The notes: generated from the sequence alone by a model not told the origin. A stretch of DNA of 64,000 bases from Hydractinia symbiolongicarpus (GCF_029227915.1 NC_079879.1:9424001-9488000), one strand, 5' to 3'. Shown: positions 1 through 11,265, counted from the first letter of the stretch. Program-made: numbers and translations.

Positions 1-118
1 TTCGGTTATATAAAGAAAATAAACAAAATAAATGCATAGGACTGTTTTCTCTAGCGAACGGAGACAATTTAATTGATACAGAAGTACATGTTCACTATCC
101 TATCACTGGCTCTTGTAA

Positions 119-190
119 TGCCGTGACCAGGATTCGAACATGGGTTATTGCAGCCACAACGCAATGTACTAATCACTATACGATCACGGC
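119..190 (-). tRNA. tRNA-His(GTG) H1, ATG-type
   Basis: U52 faces C62 and D-loop G19 is A; U39 wobbles with G31. Acceptor stem and anticodon are sound. Confidence 0.75.
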
Positions 191-414
191 TGATGTGAGA
201 TTGTTATCTGTATATGTCTTGTTCAAAGCACTGAGCTGCAATGCGTTGATTAAGAAATGTATTACGTTATGTTTGAAGTCGATACACAACATAATTCGGT
301 GTAATAGAGAAAACAAGCAAAATTAAAGCATCAGGAGCTGTTCATCCAAGCGAACGGGGTCAATTTAATAGATACAGAAATATATGTTCACTTTCTTATC
401 ACTGATTCTTGTAA
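191..414. repeat. Alpha-family spacer (representative)
   Basis: One of three spacer families. It is recognised by a segment reading gtaatagagaaaacaagc followed by a catcaggagctgttcatcc block. On the transcribed (minus) strand it is 3' trailer of the tRNA to its right and 5' flank of the tRNA to its left. Its first T4 lies about 93 nt from the tRNA 3' end. No gene is seen inside. Confidence 0.85.
267..294. repeat. Conserved spacer inverted repeat (representative)
   Basis: TTATGTT and AACATAA form a perfect 7-bp inverted repeat around a 14-nt centre (tgaagtcgatacac). The same element recurs in nearly every spacer of all families, shortened to 6 bp where the monomer reads cgtatgtttgaag. It lies about 75-105 bp upstream of the tRNA start. 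Function unknown: protein site, hairpin, or homogenised satellite core. Confidence 0.7.
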
Positions 415-486
415 TGCCGTGACCAGGATTCGAACCTGGGTTATTGCGGCCACAACGCAATGTACTAACCACTATACGATCACGGC
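415..486 (-). tRNA. tRNA-His(GTG) H2, consensus
   Basis: Exact consensus: all four stems pair and both A and B boxes are intact. It has an alpha spacer as trailer. Confidence 0.97.
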
Positions 487-706
487 TTTTGTGACATTGT
501 CTATACATGCCTTGTTCAAAACACTCTGCTGCAAGGCGATGATTAAGAAGTATATTACGTTATGTTCGAAGCCGATACACAACATAATTCGTTGATATAA
601 AGAAAATAACAAAATGAATTCATAGGACTGTTTTCTCTAGCGAACGGAGATATTTTAATCGATAAACAGAAATATATGTTCACTTTCCTATCACTGATTC
701 TTGTAA
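487..706. repeat. Gamma-family spacer (representative)
   Basis: Recognised by gatataaagaaaataacaaa, then gaattcataggactg, and by a gactatacatgcc TATA-like segment beside the left tRNA. It shares with the alpha and beta families the core around cgttatgtt...aacataattcg. First T4 about 93 nt downstream of the right-hand tRNA. No gene inside. Confidence 0.85.
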
Positions 707-778
707 TGCCGTGACCAGGATTCGAACCTGGGTTATTGCGGCCACAACGCAATGTACTAACCACTATACGATCACGGC
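707..778 (-). tRNA. tRNA-His(GTG) H3, consensus
   Basis: Exact consensus, gamma trailer. Confidence 0.97.
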
Positions 779-999
779 TGATATAAGATTGTTAACCATA
801 TATTTCTTGTTCAAAACACTCTGCTGCAATGCGATGATTAAGAAGTATATTTCGTTATGTTTGAAGTCGATACACAACATAATTCGGTTATTTAAAAAGA
901 ATAAACAAAATGAATGCATAGGACTGTTTTCTTTATCGAACGGAGACAATTTGATCGATACAGAAGTACACGTTAACTTCCTATCACAGATTCTACTAA
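779..999. repeat. Beta-family spacer (representative)
   Basis: Recognised by ggttatttaaaaagaataaa, gaatgcataggactg and a cacgttaacttcctatcac block. In the left half of the window it runs into tRNAs whose 3' acceptor strand is altered (AAA-type), so spacer and acceptor change travel together. In the right half related spacers run into a milder CCA form (G4:U69 only). Confidence 0.85.
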
Positions 1000-1071
1000 T
1001 GAAATGACCAGGATTCGAACCTGGGTTATTGCGGCCACAACGCAATGTACTAACCACTATACGATCACGGC
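1000..1071 (-). tRNA. tRNA-His(GTG) H4, AAA-type acceptor
   Basis: Acceptor 3' strand reads U69-U70-U71, so C2 and C3 are unpaired; the rest is consensus. First of 43 such copies. Confidence 0.8.
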
Positions 1072-1293
1072 TCATATGAGATTGTTAACCATATATGTCT
1101 TGTTCAAAACACTCTGCTGCAAGGCGATGATTATGAAGTAAATTTCGTTATGTTTGAAGTCGATGCACAACATCATTCGGTTATATAAAGAAAATAAACA
1201 AATTAAATGCATAGGACTGTTTTCTCTAGCGAACCGAGACAATTTAATTGATACAGAAGTACATGTTCACTATCCTATCACTGGCTCTTGTAA

Positions 1294-1365
1294 TGCCGCG
1301 ACCAGGATTCAAACATGGGTTATTGCGGCCACAACGCAATGTACTAATCACTATACCATCACGGC
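1294..1365 (-). pseudogene. tRNA-His pseudogene H5
   Basis: ATG-type with C56 also changed to U, G68 (wobble with U5) and G9. Loss of C56 breaks the D-loop/T-loop contact. Confidence 0.75.
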
Positions 1366-1589
1366 TGATGTGAAATTGTTATCTGTATATGTCTTGTTCA
1401 AAGCACTGAGCTGCAATGCGTTGATTAAGAAATGTATTACGTTATGTTTGAAGTCGATACACAACATAATTCGGTGTAATAGAGAAAACAAGCAAAATTA
1501 AAGCATCAGGAGCTGTTCATCCAAGCGAACGGGGTCAATTTAATAGATACAGAAATATATGTTCATTTTCCTATCACTGATTCTTGAAA

Positions 1590-1660
1590 TGCCGTGACCA
1601 GGATTCGAACCTGGGTTATTGCGGCCACAACGCAATGTACTAACCACTATACGATCACGG
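1590..1660 (-). tRNA. tRNA-His(GTG) H6, G1 missing
   Basis: 71 nt: the first G is deleted, so the preceding A would face C72. The rest is consensus. Correct 5' processing and His identity are doubtful. Confidence 0.7.
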
Positions 1661-1884
1661 TGATGTGAGATTGTTATCTGTATATGTCTTGTTCAAAGCA
1701 CTGAGCTGCAATGCGTTGATTAAGAAATGTATTACGTTATGTTTGAAGTCGATACACAACATAATTCGGTGTAATAGAGAAAACAAGCAAAATTAAAGCA
1801 TCAGGAGCTGTTCATCCAAGCGAACGGGGTCAATTTAATCGATACAGAAATATATGTTCACTTTCCTATCACTGATTCTTGTAA

Positions 1885-1956
1885 TGCCGTGACCAGGATT
1901 CGAACCTGGGTTAATGCGGCCACAACGCAATGTACTAACCACTATACGATCACGTC
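1885..1956 (-). tRNA. tRNA-His(GTG) H7, degenerate
   Basis: A2 faces G71 and U27 faces U43; other arms are consensus. Confidence 0.75.
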
Positions 1957-2177
1957 TGATATAAGATTGTTAACCATATATGTCCTGTTCAAAACACTCT
2001 GCTGCAATGCGATGATTAAGAAGTATATTTCGTTATGTTTGAAGTCGATACGCAACATAATTCGGTTATTTAAAAAGAATAAACAAAATGAATGCATAGG
2101 ACTGTTTTCTCTATTGAACGGAGACAATTTAATCGATACAGAAGTACACGTTAACTTCCTATCACAGATTCTTCTAA

Positions 2178-2249
2178 TGAAATGACCAGGACTCGAACCT
2201 GGGTTATTGCGGCCACAACGCAATGTACTAACCACTATACGATCACGGC
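2178..2249 (-). tRNA. tRNA-His(GTG) H8, AAA-type
   Basis: AAA acceptor and G59; B box still fits the consensus. Confidence 0.8.
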
Positions 2250-2471
2250 TCATATGAGATTGTTAACCATATATGTCTTGTTCAAAACACTCTGCTGCAA
2301 TGCGATGATTAAGAAGTAAATTTCGTTATGTTTGAAGTCGATACACAACATCATTCGGTTATATAAAGAAAATAAACAAAATAAATGCATAGGACTGTTT
2401 TCTCTAGCGAACGGAGACAATTTAATTGATACAGAAGTACATGTTTACTATCCTATCACTGGCTCTTGTAA

Positions 2472-2543
2472 TGCCGTGACCAGGATTCGAACATGGGTTA
2501 TTGCAGCCACAACGCAATGTACTAATCACTATACGATCACGGC
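2472..2543 (-). tRNA. tRNA-His(GTG) H9, ATG-type
   Basis: Same body as H1: U52, A19, U39. Confidence 0.75.
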
Positions 2544-2767
2544 TGATGTGAGATTGTTATCTGTATATGTCTTGTTCAAAGCACTGAGCTGCAATGCGTT
2601 GATTAAGAAATGTATTACGTTATGTTTGAAGTCGATACACAACATAATTCGGTGTAATAGAGAAAACAAGCAAAATTAAAGCATCAGGAGCTGTTCATCC
2701 AAGCGAACCGGGTCAATTTAATAGATACAGAAATATATGTTCACTTTCCTATCACTGATTCTTGTAT

Positions 2768-2839
2768 TGCCGTGACCAGGATTCGAACCTGGGTTATTGC
2801 GGCCACAACGCAATGTACTAACCACTATACGATCACGGC
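2768..2839 (-). tRNA. tRNA-His(GTG) H10, consensus
   Basis: Exact consensus; the base after A73 on the transcript is A rather than T. Confidence 0.97.
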
Positions 2840-3059
2840 TTATGTGACATTGACTATACATGCCTTGTTCAAAACACTCTGCTGCAAGGCGATGATTAAG
2901 AAGTATATTACGTTATGTTCGAAGCCGATACACAACATAATTCGGTGATATAAAGAAAATAACAAAATGAATTTATAGGACTGTTTTCTCTAGCGAACGG
3001 AGATATTTTAATTGATAAACAGAAATATATGTTCACTTTCCTATCACTGATTCTTGTAA

Positions 3060-3131
3060 TGCCGTGACCAGGATTCGAACCTTGGTTATTGCGGCCACAA
3101 CGCAATGTACTAACCACTATACGATCACGGC
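3060..3131 (-). tRNA. tRNA-His(GTG) H11
   Basis: One T-stem mismatch, A50 opposite G64. Confidence 0.85.
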
Positions 3132-3352
3132 TGATATAAGATTGTTAACCATATATGTCTTGTTCAAAACACTCTGCTGCAATGCGATGATTAAGAAGTA
3201 TATTTCGTTATGTTTGAAGTCGATACACAACATAATTCGGTTATTTAAAAAGAATAAACAAAATGAATGCATAGGACTGTTTTCTCTATCGAACGGAGAC
3301 AATTTAATCGATACAGAAGTACACGTTAACTTCCTATCACAGATTCTACTAA

Positions 3353-3424
3353 TGAAATGACCAGGATTCGAACCTGGGTTATTGCAGCCACAACGCAATG
3401 TACTAACCACTATACGATCACGGC
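3353..3424 (-). tRNA. tRNA-His(GTG) H12, AAA-type
   Basis: AAA acceptor plus G31:U39 wobble. Confidence 0.8.
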
Positions 3425-3643
3425 TCATGTGAGATTGGCTATATATGCCTTGCTCAAAACACTCTGCTGCAAGGCGATGATTAAGACGTATATTACGTTA
3501 TGTTTGAAGCCGATACACAACATAATTCGGTGATATAAAGAAAATAAACAAAGTGAATTCATAGGACTGTTTTGTCTAGCAAACAGAGACATTTTAATCG
3601 ATACAGAAATATATGTTCACTTTCCTATCACTGATTCTTGTAA

Positions 3644-3715
3644 TGCTGTGACCAGGATTCGAACCGGGGTTACTGCGGCCACAACGCAATGTGCTAACTA
3701 CTATACGATCACGGC
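3644..3715 (-). pseudogene. tRNA-His pseudogene H13
   Basis: Mismatches C3:A70, C51:U63 and A12:C23, with G18 changed to A. Anticodon GTG kept. The same combination recurs in H18, H91 and, partly, H98. Confidence 0.8.
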
Positions 3716-3936
3716 TGATATAATTTTGTTAACCATATATGTCTTGTTCAAAACACTCTGCTGCAATGCGATGATTAAGAAGTATATTTCGTTATGTTTG
3801 AAGTCGATACACAACATAATTCGGTTATTTAAAAAGAAGAAACAAAATGAATGCATAGGACTGTTTTCTCTATCGAACGAACTCAATTTAATCGATGCAG
3901 AAGTACACGTTAACTTCCAATCACAGATTCGTCCAA

Positions 3937-4008
3937 TGAAGTGCCCAGGATTCGAACCTGGGTTATTGCGGCCACAACGCAATGTACTAACCACTATACG
4001 ATCACGGC
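3937..4008 (-). tRNA. tRNA-His(GTG) H14, AAG-type
   Basis: AAG acceptor plus A7:G66: three acceptor pairs lost. Confidence 0.7.
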
Positions 4009-4232
4009 TCATATGAGATTGTTAACCATATATGTCTTGTTCAAAACATTCTGCTGCAATGCGATGATTAAGAAGTATATTTCGTTATGTTTGAAGTCGA
4101 TACACAACATAATTCGGTGTAATAGAGAAAACAAGCAAAATTAAAGCATCAGGAGCTGTTCATCCAAGCAAACGGGGTCAATTTAATCGATACAGAAATA
4201 TATGTTCACTTTCCTATCACTGATTCTTGTAA

Positions 4233-4304
4233 TGCCGTGACCAGGATTCGAACCTGGGTTAAAGCGGCCACAACGCAATGTACTAACCACTATACGATCA
4301 CGGC
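4233..4304 (-). tRNA. tRNA-His(GTG) H15
   Basis: U42 and U43 remove the two outer anticodon-stem pairs; the rest is consensus. Confidence 0.78.
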
Positions 4305-4525
4305 TGATGCAAGATTGTTAACCATATATGTCCTGTTCAAAACACTCTGCTGCAATGCGATGATTAAGAAGTATATTTCGTTATGTTTGAAGTCGATACG
4401 CAACATCATTCGGTTATTTAAAAAGAATAAACAAAATGAATGCATAGGACTGTTTTCTCTATGGAACGGAGACAATTTAATCGATACAGAAGTACACGTT
4501 AACTTCCTATCACAGATTCTTCTAA

Positions 4526-4597
4526 TGAAATGACCAGGACTCGAACCTGGGTTATTGCGGCCACAACGCAATGTACTAACCACTATACGATCACGGC
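4526..4597 (-). tRNA. tRNA-His(GTG) H16, AAA-type
   Basis: AAA acceptor, G59. Confidence 0.8.
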
Positions 4598-4819
4598 TCA
4601 TATGAGATTGTTAACCATATATGTCTTGTTCAAAACACTCTGCTGCAATGCGATGATTAAGAAGTAAATTTCGTTATGTTTGAAGTCGATACACAACATC
4701 ATTCGGTTATATAAAGAAAATAAACAAAATAAATGCATAGGACTGTTTTCTCTAGCGAACGGAGACAATTTAATTGATACAGAAGTACATGTTTACTATC
4801 CTATCACTGGCTCTTGTAA

Positions 4820-4891
4820 TGCCGTGACCAGGATTCGAACATGGGTTATTGCAACCACAACGCAATGTACTAATCACTATACGATCACGGC
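4820..4891 (-). tRNA. tRNA-His(GTG) H17, ATG-type
   Basis: ATG-type with U38 and U39. Confidence 0.73.
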
Positions 4892-5110
4892 TGATGTGAG
4901 ATTGGCTATATATGCCTTGTTCAAAACACTCTGCTGCAAGGCGATGATTAAGACGTATATTACGTTATGTTTGAAGCCGATACACAACATAATTCGGTGA
5001 TATAAAGAAAATAAACAAAGTGAATTCATAGGACTGTTTTGTCTAGCGAACAGAGACATTTTAATCGATACAGAAATATATGTTCAATTTCCTATCACTG
5101 ATTCTTGTAA

Positions 5111-5182
5111 TGCTGTGACCAGGATTCGAACCGGGGTTACTGCGGCCACAACGCAATGTGCTAACTACTATACGATCACGGC
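5111..5182 (-). pseudogene. tRNA-His pseudogene H18
   Basis: Same defects as H13 (A70, C51, C23, A18). Confidence 0.8.
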
Positions 5183-5403
5183 TGATATAAGTTTGTTAAC
5201 CATATATGTCTTGTTCAAAACACTCTGCTGCAATGCGATGATTAAGAAGTATATTTCGTTATGTTTGAAGTCGATACACAACATAATTCGGTTATTTAAA
5301 AAGAAGAAACAAAATGAATGCATAGGACTGTTTTCTCTATCGAACGAACTCAATTTAATCGATGCAGAAGTACACGTTAACTTCCTATCACAGATTCGTC
5401 CAA

Positions 5404-5475
5404 TGAAGTGACCAGGATTCGAACCTGGGTTATTGAGGCCACAACGCAATGTACTAACCACTATACGATCACGGC
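5404..5475 (-). tRNA. tRNA-His(GTG) H19, AAG-type
   Basis: AAG acceptor and a C30:U40 mismatch. First unit of the 3813-offset repeat. Confidence 0.75.
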
Positions 5476-5696
5476 TGATATAAGATTGTTAACCATATAT
5501 GTCTTGTTCAAAACACTCTGCTGCAATGCGATGATTAAGAAGTATATTTCGTTATGTTTGAAGTCGATACACAATATAATTCGGTTATTTAAAAAGAATA
5601 AACAAAATGAATGCATAGGATTGTTTTCTCTATCGAACGGAGACAATTTAATCGATACAGAAGTACACGTTAACTTCCTATCACAGATTCTACTAA

Positions 5697-5768
5697 TGAA
5701 ATGACCAGGATTCGAACCTGGGTTATTGCAGCCACAACGCAATGTACTAACCACTATACGATCACGGC
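5697..5768 (-). tRNA. tRNA-His(GTG) H20, AAA-type
   Basis: AAA acceptor, G31:U39. Confidence 0.8.
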
Positions 5769-5986
5769 TTATGTTAGATTGACTATACATGCCTTGTTCA
5801 AAACACTCTGCTGCAAGGCGATGATTAGGAAGTATATTACGTTATGTTTGAAGCCGATACACAACATAATTCGGTGATATAAAGAAAATAACAAAATTAA
5901 TTCATAGGACTGTTTTCTCTAGCGAACGGAGATATTTTAATCGATACAGAAATATATGTTCACTTTCCTATCACTGATTCTTGTAA

Positions 5987-6058
5987 TGCCGTGACCAGGA
6001 TTCGAACCTGGGTTTTTGCGGCCACAACGCAATGTACTAACCACTATACGATCACGGC
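5987..6058 (-). tRNA. tRNA-His(GTG) H21, near-consensus
   Basis: Only change is A44 in the variable loop; all stems pair. Confidence 0.95.
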
Positions 6059-6279
6059 TGATAAAAGATTGTTAACCATATATGTCTTGTTCAAAACACT
6101 CTGCTGCAATGTGATGATTAAGAAGGATATTTCGTTATGTTTGAAGTCGATACGCAACATAATTCGGTTATTTAAAAAGAATAACCAAAATGAATGCATA
6201 GGACTGTTTTCTCTATGGAACGGAGACAATTTAATCGATACAGAAGTACACGTTAACTTCCTATCACAGATTCTTCTAA

Positions 6280-6351
6280 TGAAATGACCAGGACTCGAAC
6301 CTGGGTTATTGCGGTCACAACGCAATGTACTAACCACTATACGATCACGGC
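6280..6351 (-). tRNA. tRNA-His(GTG) H22, AAA-type
   Basis: AAA acceptor, G59, and A37 next to the anticodon. Confidence 0.8.
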
Positions 6352-6573
6352 TCATATGAGATTGTTAACCATATATGTCTTGTTCAAAACACTCTGCTAC
6401 AATGCGATGATTAAGAAGTAAATTTCGTTATGTTTGAAGTCGATACACAACATCTTTCGGTTATATAAAGAAAATAAACAAAATAAATGCATAGGACTGT
6501 TTTCTCTAGCGAACGGAGACAATTTAATTGATACAGAAGTACATGTTCACTATCCTATCACTGACTCTTGTAA

Positions 6574-6645
6574 TGCCGTGACCAGGATTCGAACATGGGT
6601 TATTGCGGCCACAACGCAATGTACTAATCACTATACGATCACGGC
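6574..6645 (-). tRNA. tRNA-His(GTG) H23, ATG-type
   Basis: U52 and A19; anticodon stem is consensus. Confidence 0.77.
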
Positions 6646-6869
6646 CGATGTGAGATTGTTATCTGTATATGTCTTGTTCAAAGCACTGAGCTGCAATGCG
6701 TTGATTAAGAAATGTATTACGTTATGTTTGAAGTCGACACACAACATAATTCGGTGTAATAGAGAAAACAAGCAAAATTAAAGCATCAGGAGCTGTTCAT
6801 CCAAGCGAACGGGGTCAATTTAATCGATACAGAAATATATGTTCACTTTCCTATCACTGATTCTTGTAA

Positions 6870-6941
6870 TGCCGTGACCAGGATTCGAACCTGGGTTATG
6901 GCGGCCACAACGCAATGTACTAACCACTATACGATCACGGC
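6870..6941 (-). tRNA. tRNA-His(GTG) H24
   Basis: Single mismatch, U28 opposite C42. Confidence 0.87.
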
Positions 6942-7159
6942 TTATGTTAGATTGAGTATACATACATTGTTCAACACACTCTGCTGCAAGGCGATGATTA
7001 AGAAGTATATTACGTTATGTTTGAAGCCGATACACAACATAATTCGGTGATATAAAGAAAATAACAAAATTAATTCATAGGACTGTTTTCTCTAGCGAAC
7101 GGGGATATTTTAATCGATACAGAAATATATGTTCACTTTCTTATCACTGATTCTTGTAA

Positions 7160-7231
7160 TGCCGTGACCAGGATTCGAACCTGGGTTTTTGCGGCCACAA
7201 CGCAATGTACTAACCACTATACGATCACGGC
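7160..7231 (-). tRNA. tRNA-His(GTG) H25, near-consensus
   Basis: A44 only. Confidence 0.95.
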
Positions 7232-7452
7232 TGATAAAAGATTGTTAACCATATATGTCTTGTTCAAAACACTCTGCTGCAATGCGATGATTAAGAAGGA
7301 TATTTCGTTATGTTTGAAGTCGATACGCAACATAATTCGGTTATTTAAAAAGAATAAACAAAATGAATGCATAGGACTGTTTTCTCTATGGAACGGAGAC
7401 AATTTAATCGATACAGAAGTACACGTTAACTTCCTATCACAGATTCTTCTAA

Positions 7453-7524
7453 TGAAATGACCAGGACTCGAACCTGGGTTATTGCGGTCACAACGCAATG
7501 TACTAACCACTATACGATCACGGC
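7453..7524 (-). tRNA. tRNA-His(GTG) H26, AAA-type
   Basis: AAA acceptor, G59, A37, as H22. Confidence 0.8.
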
Positions 7525-7746
7525 TCATATGAGATTGTTAACCATATATGTCTTGTTCAAAACACTCTGCTACAATGCGATGATTAAGAAGTAAATTTCG
7601 TTATGTTTGAAGTCGATACACAACATCTTTCGGTTATATAAAGAAAATAAACAAAATAAATGCATAAGACTGTTTTCTCTAGCGAACGGAGACAATTTAA
7701 TTGATACAGAAGTACATGTTCACTATCCTATCACTGACTCTTGTAA

Positions 7747-7818
7747 TGCTGTGACCAGGATTCGAACATGGGTTATTGCGGCCACAACGCAATGTACTAA
7801 TCACTATACGATCACGGC
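7747..7818 (-). tRNA. tRNA-His(GTG) H27, ATG-type
   Basis: ATG-type plus C3:A70. Confidence 0.72.
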
Positions 7819-8042
7819 CGATGTGAGATTGTTATCTGTATATGTCTTGTTCAAAGCACTGAGCTGCAATGCGTTGATTAAGAAATGTATTACGTTATGT
7901 TTGAAGTCGACACACAACATAATTCGGTGTAATAGAGAAAACAAGCAAAATTAAAGCATCAGGAGCTGTTCATCCAAGCGAACGGGGTCAATTTAATCGA
8001 TACAGAAATATATGTTCACTTTCCTATCACTGATTCTTGTAA

Positions 8043-8114
8043 TGCCGTGCCCAGGCTTCGAACCTGGGTTATTGCGGCCACAACGCAATGTACTAACCAC
8101 TATACGATCACGGC
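8043..8114 (-). tRNA. tRNA-His(GTG) H28
   Basis: A7:G66 mismatch and G60 in the T loop. Confidence 0.82.
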
Positions 8115-8335
8115 TGATATAAGATTGTTAACCATATGTGTCTTGTTCAAAACACTCTGCTGCAATGCGATGATTAAGAAGTATATTTCGTTATGTTTGA
8201 AGTCGATACACAACATAATTCGGTTATGTAAAAAGAATAAACAAAATGAATGCATAGGACTGTTTTCTCTATCGAACGGAGACAATTTAATCGATACAGA
8301 AGTACACGTTAACTTCCTATCACAGATTCTGCTAA

Positions 8336-8407
8336 TGAAATGACCAGGATGCGAACCTGGGTTATTGCGGCCACAACGCAATGTACTAACCACTATACGA
8401 TCACGGC
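8336..8407 (-). pseudogene. tRNA-His pseudogene H29
   Basis: AAA acceptor plus A58 to C, which also breaks the B box (GGTTCGCATCC). Confidence 0.75.
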
Positions 8408-8631
8408 TGATGTGAGATTGTTATCTATATATGTCTTGTTCAAAACACTGTGCTGCAATGCGTTGATTAAGAAATGTATTACGTTATGTTTGAAGTCGAT
8501 TCACAACATAATTCGGTGTAATAGAAAAAACAAGCAAAATTAAAGCACCAAGAGCTGTTCATCCAAGCGAACGGGGTCAATTTAATCAATACAGAAATAT
8601 ATGTTCACTTTCCTATCACCGATTCTTGTAA

Positions 8632-8703
8632 TGCCGTGACCAGGATTCGAACCTGGGTTATTGAGGCCCCAACGGAATGTACTAACCACTGTACGATCAC
8701 GGT
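8632..8703 (-). pseudogene. tRNA-His-derived H30, anticodon GGG
   Basis: Anticodon loop TTGGGGC would give GGG (Pro). A1 faces C72; C29:C41 and C30:U40 open the anticodon stem. Probably dead. Confidence 0.75.
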
Positions 8704-8921
8704 TTATGTGGGATAGACTATACATGCCTTGTTCAAAACACTCTGCTGCAAGGCGATGATTAAGAAGTATATCACGTTATGTTTGAAGCCGATACACAAC
8801 ATAATTCGGTGATATAAAGAAAATAACAAAATGAATTCATAGGACTGTTTTCTCTAGCGAACGGTGATATTTTAATCGATACAGAAGTATATGTTCACTT
8901 TCCTATCCCTGATTCTTGTAA

Positions 8922-8993
8922 TGGCGTGACCAGGATTCGAACCTGGGTTATTGCGGCCACAACGCAATGTACTAACCATTATACGATCACGGC
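8922..8993 (-). tRNA. tRNA-His(GTG) H31
   Basis: C2:C71 mismatch; A15 in the D loop. Confidence 0.83.
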
Positions 8994-9216
8994 TGATGTG
9001 AGATTGTTATCTATATATGTCTTTTGTTTAAAACACTGTGCTGCAATGCGTTGATTAAGAAATGTATTACGTTATGTTTGAAGTCGATACACAACATAAT
9101 TCGGTTATTTAAAAAGAAGAAACAAAATGAATGCATAGGACTGTTTTCTCTATCGAACGAACTCAATTTAATCGATGCAGAAGTACACGTTAACTTCCTA
9201 TCACAGATTCGTCCAA

Positions 9217-9288
9217 TGAAGTGACCAGGATTCGAACCTGGGTTATTGAGGCCACAACGCAATGTACTAACCACTATACGATCACGGC
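9217..9288 (-). tRNA. tRNA-His(GTG) H32, AAG-type
   Basis: Copy of H19: AAG acceptor, C30:U40. Confidence 0.75.
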
Positions 9289-9509
9289 TGATATAAGATT
9301 GTTAACCATATATGTCTTGTTCAAAACACTCTGCTGCAATGCGATGATTAAGAAGTATATTTCGTTATGTTTGAAGTCGATACACAATATAATTCGGTTA
9401 TTTAAAAAGAATAAACAAAATGAATGCATAGGATTGTTTTCTCTATCGAACGGAGACAATTTAATCGATACAGAAGTACACGTTAACTTCCTATCACAGA
9501 TTCTACTAA

Positions 9510-9581
9510 TGAAATGACCAGGATTCGAACCTGGGTTATTGCAGCCACAACGCAATGTACTAACCACTATACGATCACGGC
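9510..9581 (-). tRNA. tRNA-His(GTG) H33, AAA-type
   Basis: Copy of H20. Confidence 0.8.
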
Positions 9582-9799
9582 TTATGTTAGATTGACTATA
9601 CATGCCTTGTTCAAAACACTCTGCTGCAAGGCGATGATTAGGAAGTATATTGCGTTATGTTTGAAGCCGATACACAACATAATTCGGTGATATAAAGAAA
9701 ATAACAAAATTAATTCATAGGACTGTTTTCTCTAGCGAACGGAGATATTTTAATCGATACAGAAATATATGTTCACTTTCCTATCACTGATTCTTGTAA

Positions 9800-9871
9800 T
9801 GCCGTGACCAGGATTCGAACCTGGGTTTTTGCGGCCACAACGCAATGTACTAACCACTATACGATCACGGC
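9800..9871 (-). tRNA. tRNA-His(GTG) H34, near-consensus
   Basis: Copy of H21; A44 only. Confidence 0.95.
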
Positions 9872-10092
9872 TGATAAAAGATTGTTAACCATATATGTCT
9901 TGTTCAAAACACTCTGCTGCAATGTGATGATTAAGAAGGATATTTCGTTATGTTTGAAGTCGATACGCAACATAATTCGGTTATTTAAAAAGAATAACCA
10001 AAATGAATGCATAGGACTGTTTTCTCTATGGAACGGAGACAATTTAATCGATACAGAAGTACACGTTAACTTCCTATCACAGATTCTTCTAA

Positions 10093-10164
10093 TGAAATGA
10101 CCAGGACTCGAACCTGGGTTATTGCGGTCACAACGCAATGTACTAACCACTATACGATCACGGC
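10093..10164 (-). tRNA. tRNA-His(GTG) H35, AAA-type
   Basis: Copy of H22. Confidence 0.8.
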
Positions 10165-10386
10165 TCATATGAGATTGTTAACCATATATGTCTTGTTCAA
10201 AACACTCTGCTACAATGCGATGATTAAGAAGTAAATTTCGTTATGTTTGAAGTCGATACACAACATCTTTCGGTTATATAAAGAAAATAAACAAAATAAA
10301 TGCATAGGACTGTTTTCTCTAGCGAACGGAGACAATTTAATTGATACAGAAGTACATGTTCACTATCCTATCACTGACTCTTGTAA

Positions 10387-10458
10387 TGCCGTGACCAGGA
10401 TTCGAACATGGGTTATTGCGGCCACAACGCAATGTACTAATCACTATACGATCACGGC
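10387..10458 (-). tRNA. tRNA-His(GTG) H36, ATG-type
   Basis: Copy of H23. Confidence 0.77.
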
Positions 10459-10682
10459 CGATGTGAGATTGTTATCTGTATATGTCTTGTTCAAAGCACT
10501 GAGCTGCAATGCGTTGATTAAGAAATGTATTACGTTTTGTTTGAAGTCGACACACAACATAATTCGGTGTAATAGAGAAAACAAGCAAAATTAAAGCATC
10601 AGGAGCTGTTCATCCAAGCGAACGGGGTCAATTTAATCGATACAGAAATATATGTTCACTTTCCTATCACTGATTCTTGTAA

Positions 10683-10754
10683 TGCCGTGACCAGGATTCG
10701 AACCTGGGTTATGGCGGCCACAACGCAATGTACTAACCACTATACGATCACGGC
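10683..10754 (-). tRNA. tRNA-His(GTG) H37
   Basis: Copy of H24; U28:C42. Confidence 0.87.
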
Positions 10755-10972
10755 TTATGTTAGATTGACTATACATGCCTTGTTCAACACACTCTGCTGC
10801 AAGGCGATGATTAAGAAGTATATTACGTTATGTTTGAAGCCGATACACAACATAATTCGGTGATATAAAGAAAATAACAAAATTAATTCATAGGACTGTT
10901 TTCTCTAGCGAACGGAGATATTTTAATCGATACAGAAATATATGTTCACTTTCTTATCACTGATTCTTGTAA

Positions 10973-11044
10973 TGCCGTGACCAGGATTCGAACCTGGGTT
11001 TTTGCGGCCACAACGCAATGTACTAACCACTATACGATCACGGC
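10973..11044 (-). tRNA. tRNA-His(GTG) H38, near-consensus
   Basis: Copy of H25; A44 only. Confidence 0.95.
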
Positions 11045-11265
11045 TGATAAAAGATTGTTAACCATATATGTCTTGTTCAAAACACTCTGCTGCAATGCGA
11101 TGATTAAGAAGGATATTTCGTTATGTTTGAAGTCGATACGCAACATAATTCGGTTATTTAAAAAGAATAAACAAAATGAATGCATAGGACTGTTTTCTCT
11201 ATGGAACGGAGACAATTTAATCGATACAGAAGTACACGTTAACTTCCTATCACAGATTCTTCTAA

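Larger units (their letters stand above)
5257..8437. repeat. Higher-order repeat, copy 1 (offset 3813 to copy 2)
   Basis: Eleven successive units (H19-H29) recur in the same order and with the same private mutations in 9070-12250, with a few point differences (for example at 5838 versus 9651). The offset equals 13 monomers. Identity starts inside a spacer at cgttatg and ends in the spacer after H29. Confidence 0.85.

Noticed and set aside
267-294. Spacer inverted repeat as a rho-independent terminator
   Set aside because: Short AT-rich arms, long centre, no T run; and pol III does not use such terminators.
764-1075. Recurrent ~103-codon minus-strand frames across the left half
   Set aside because: They run through a tRNA body and beta spacer and recur with every beta monomer; pure by-product of the repeat.
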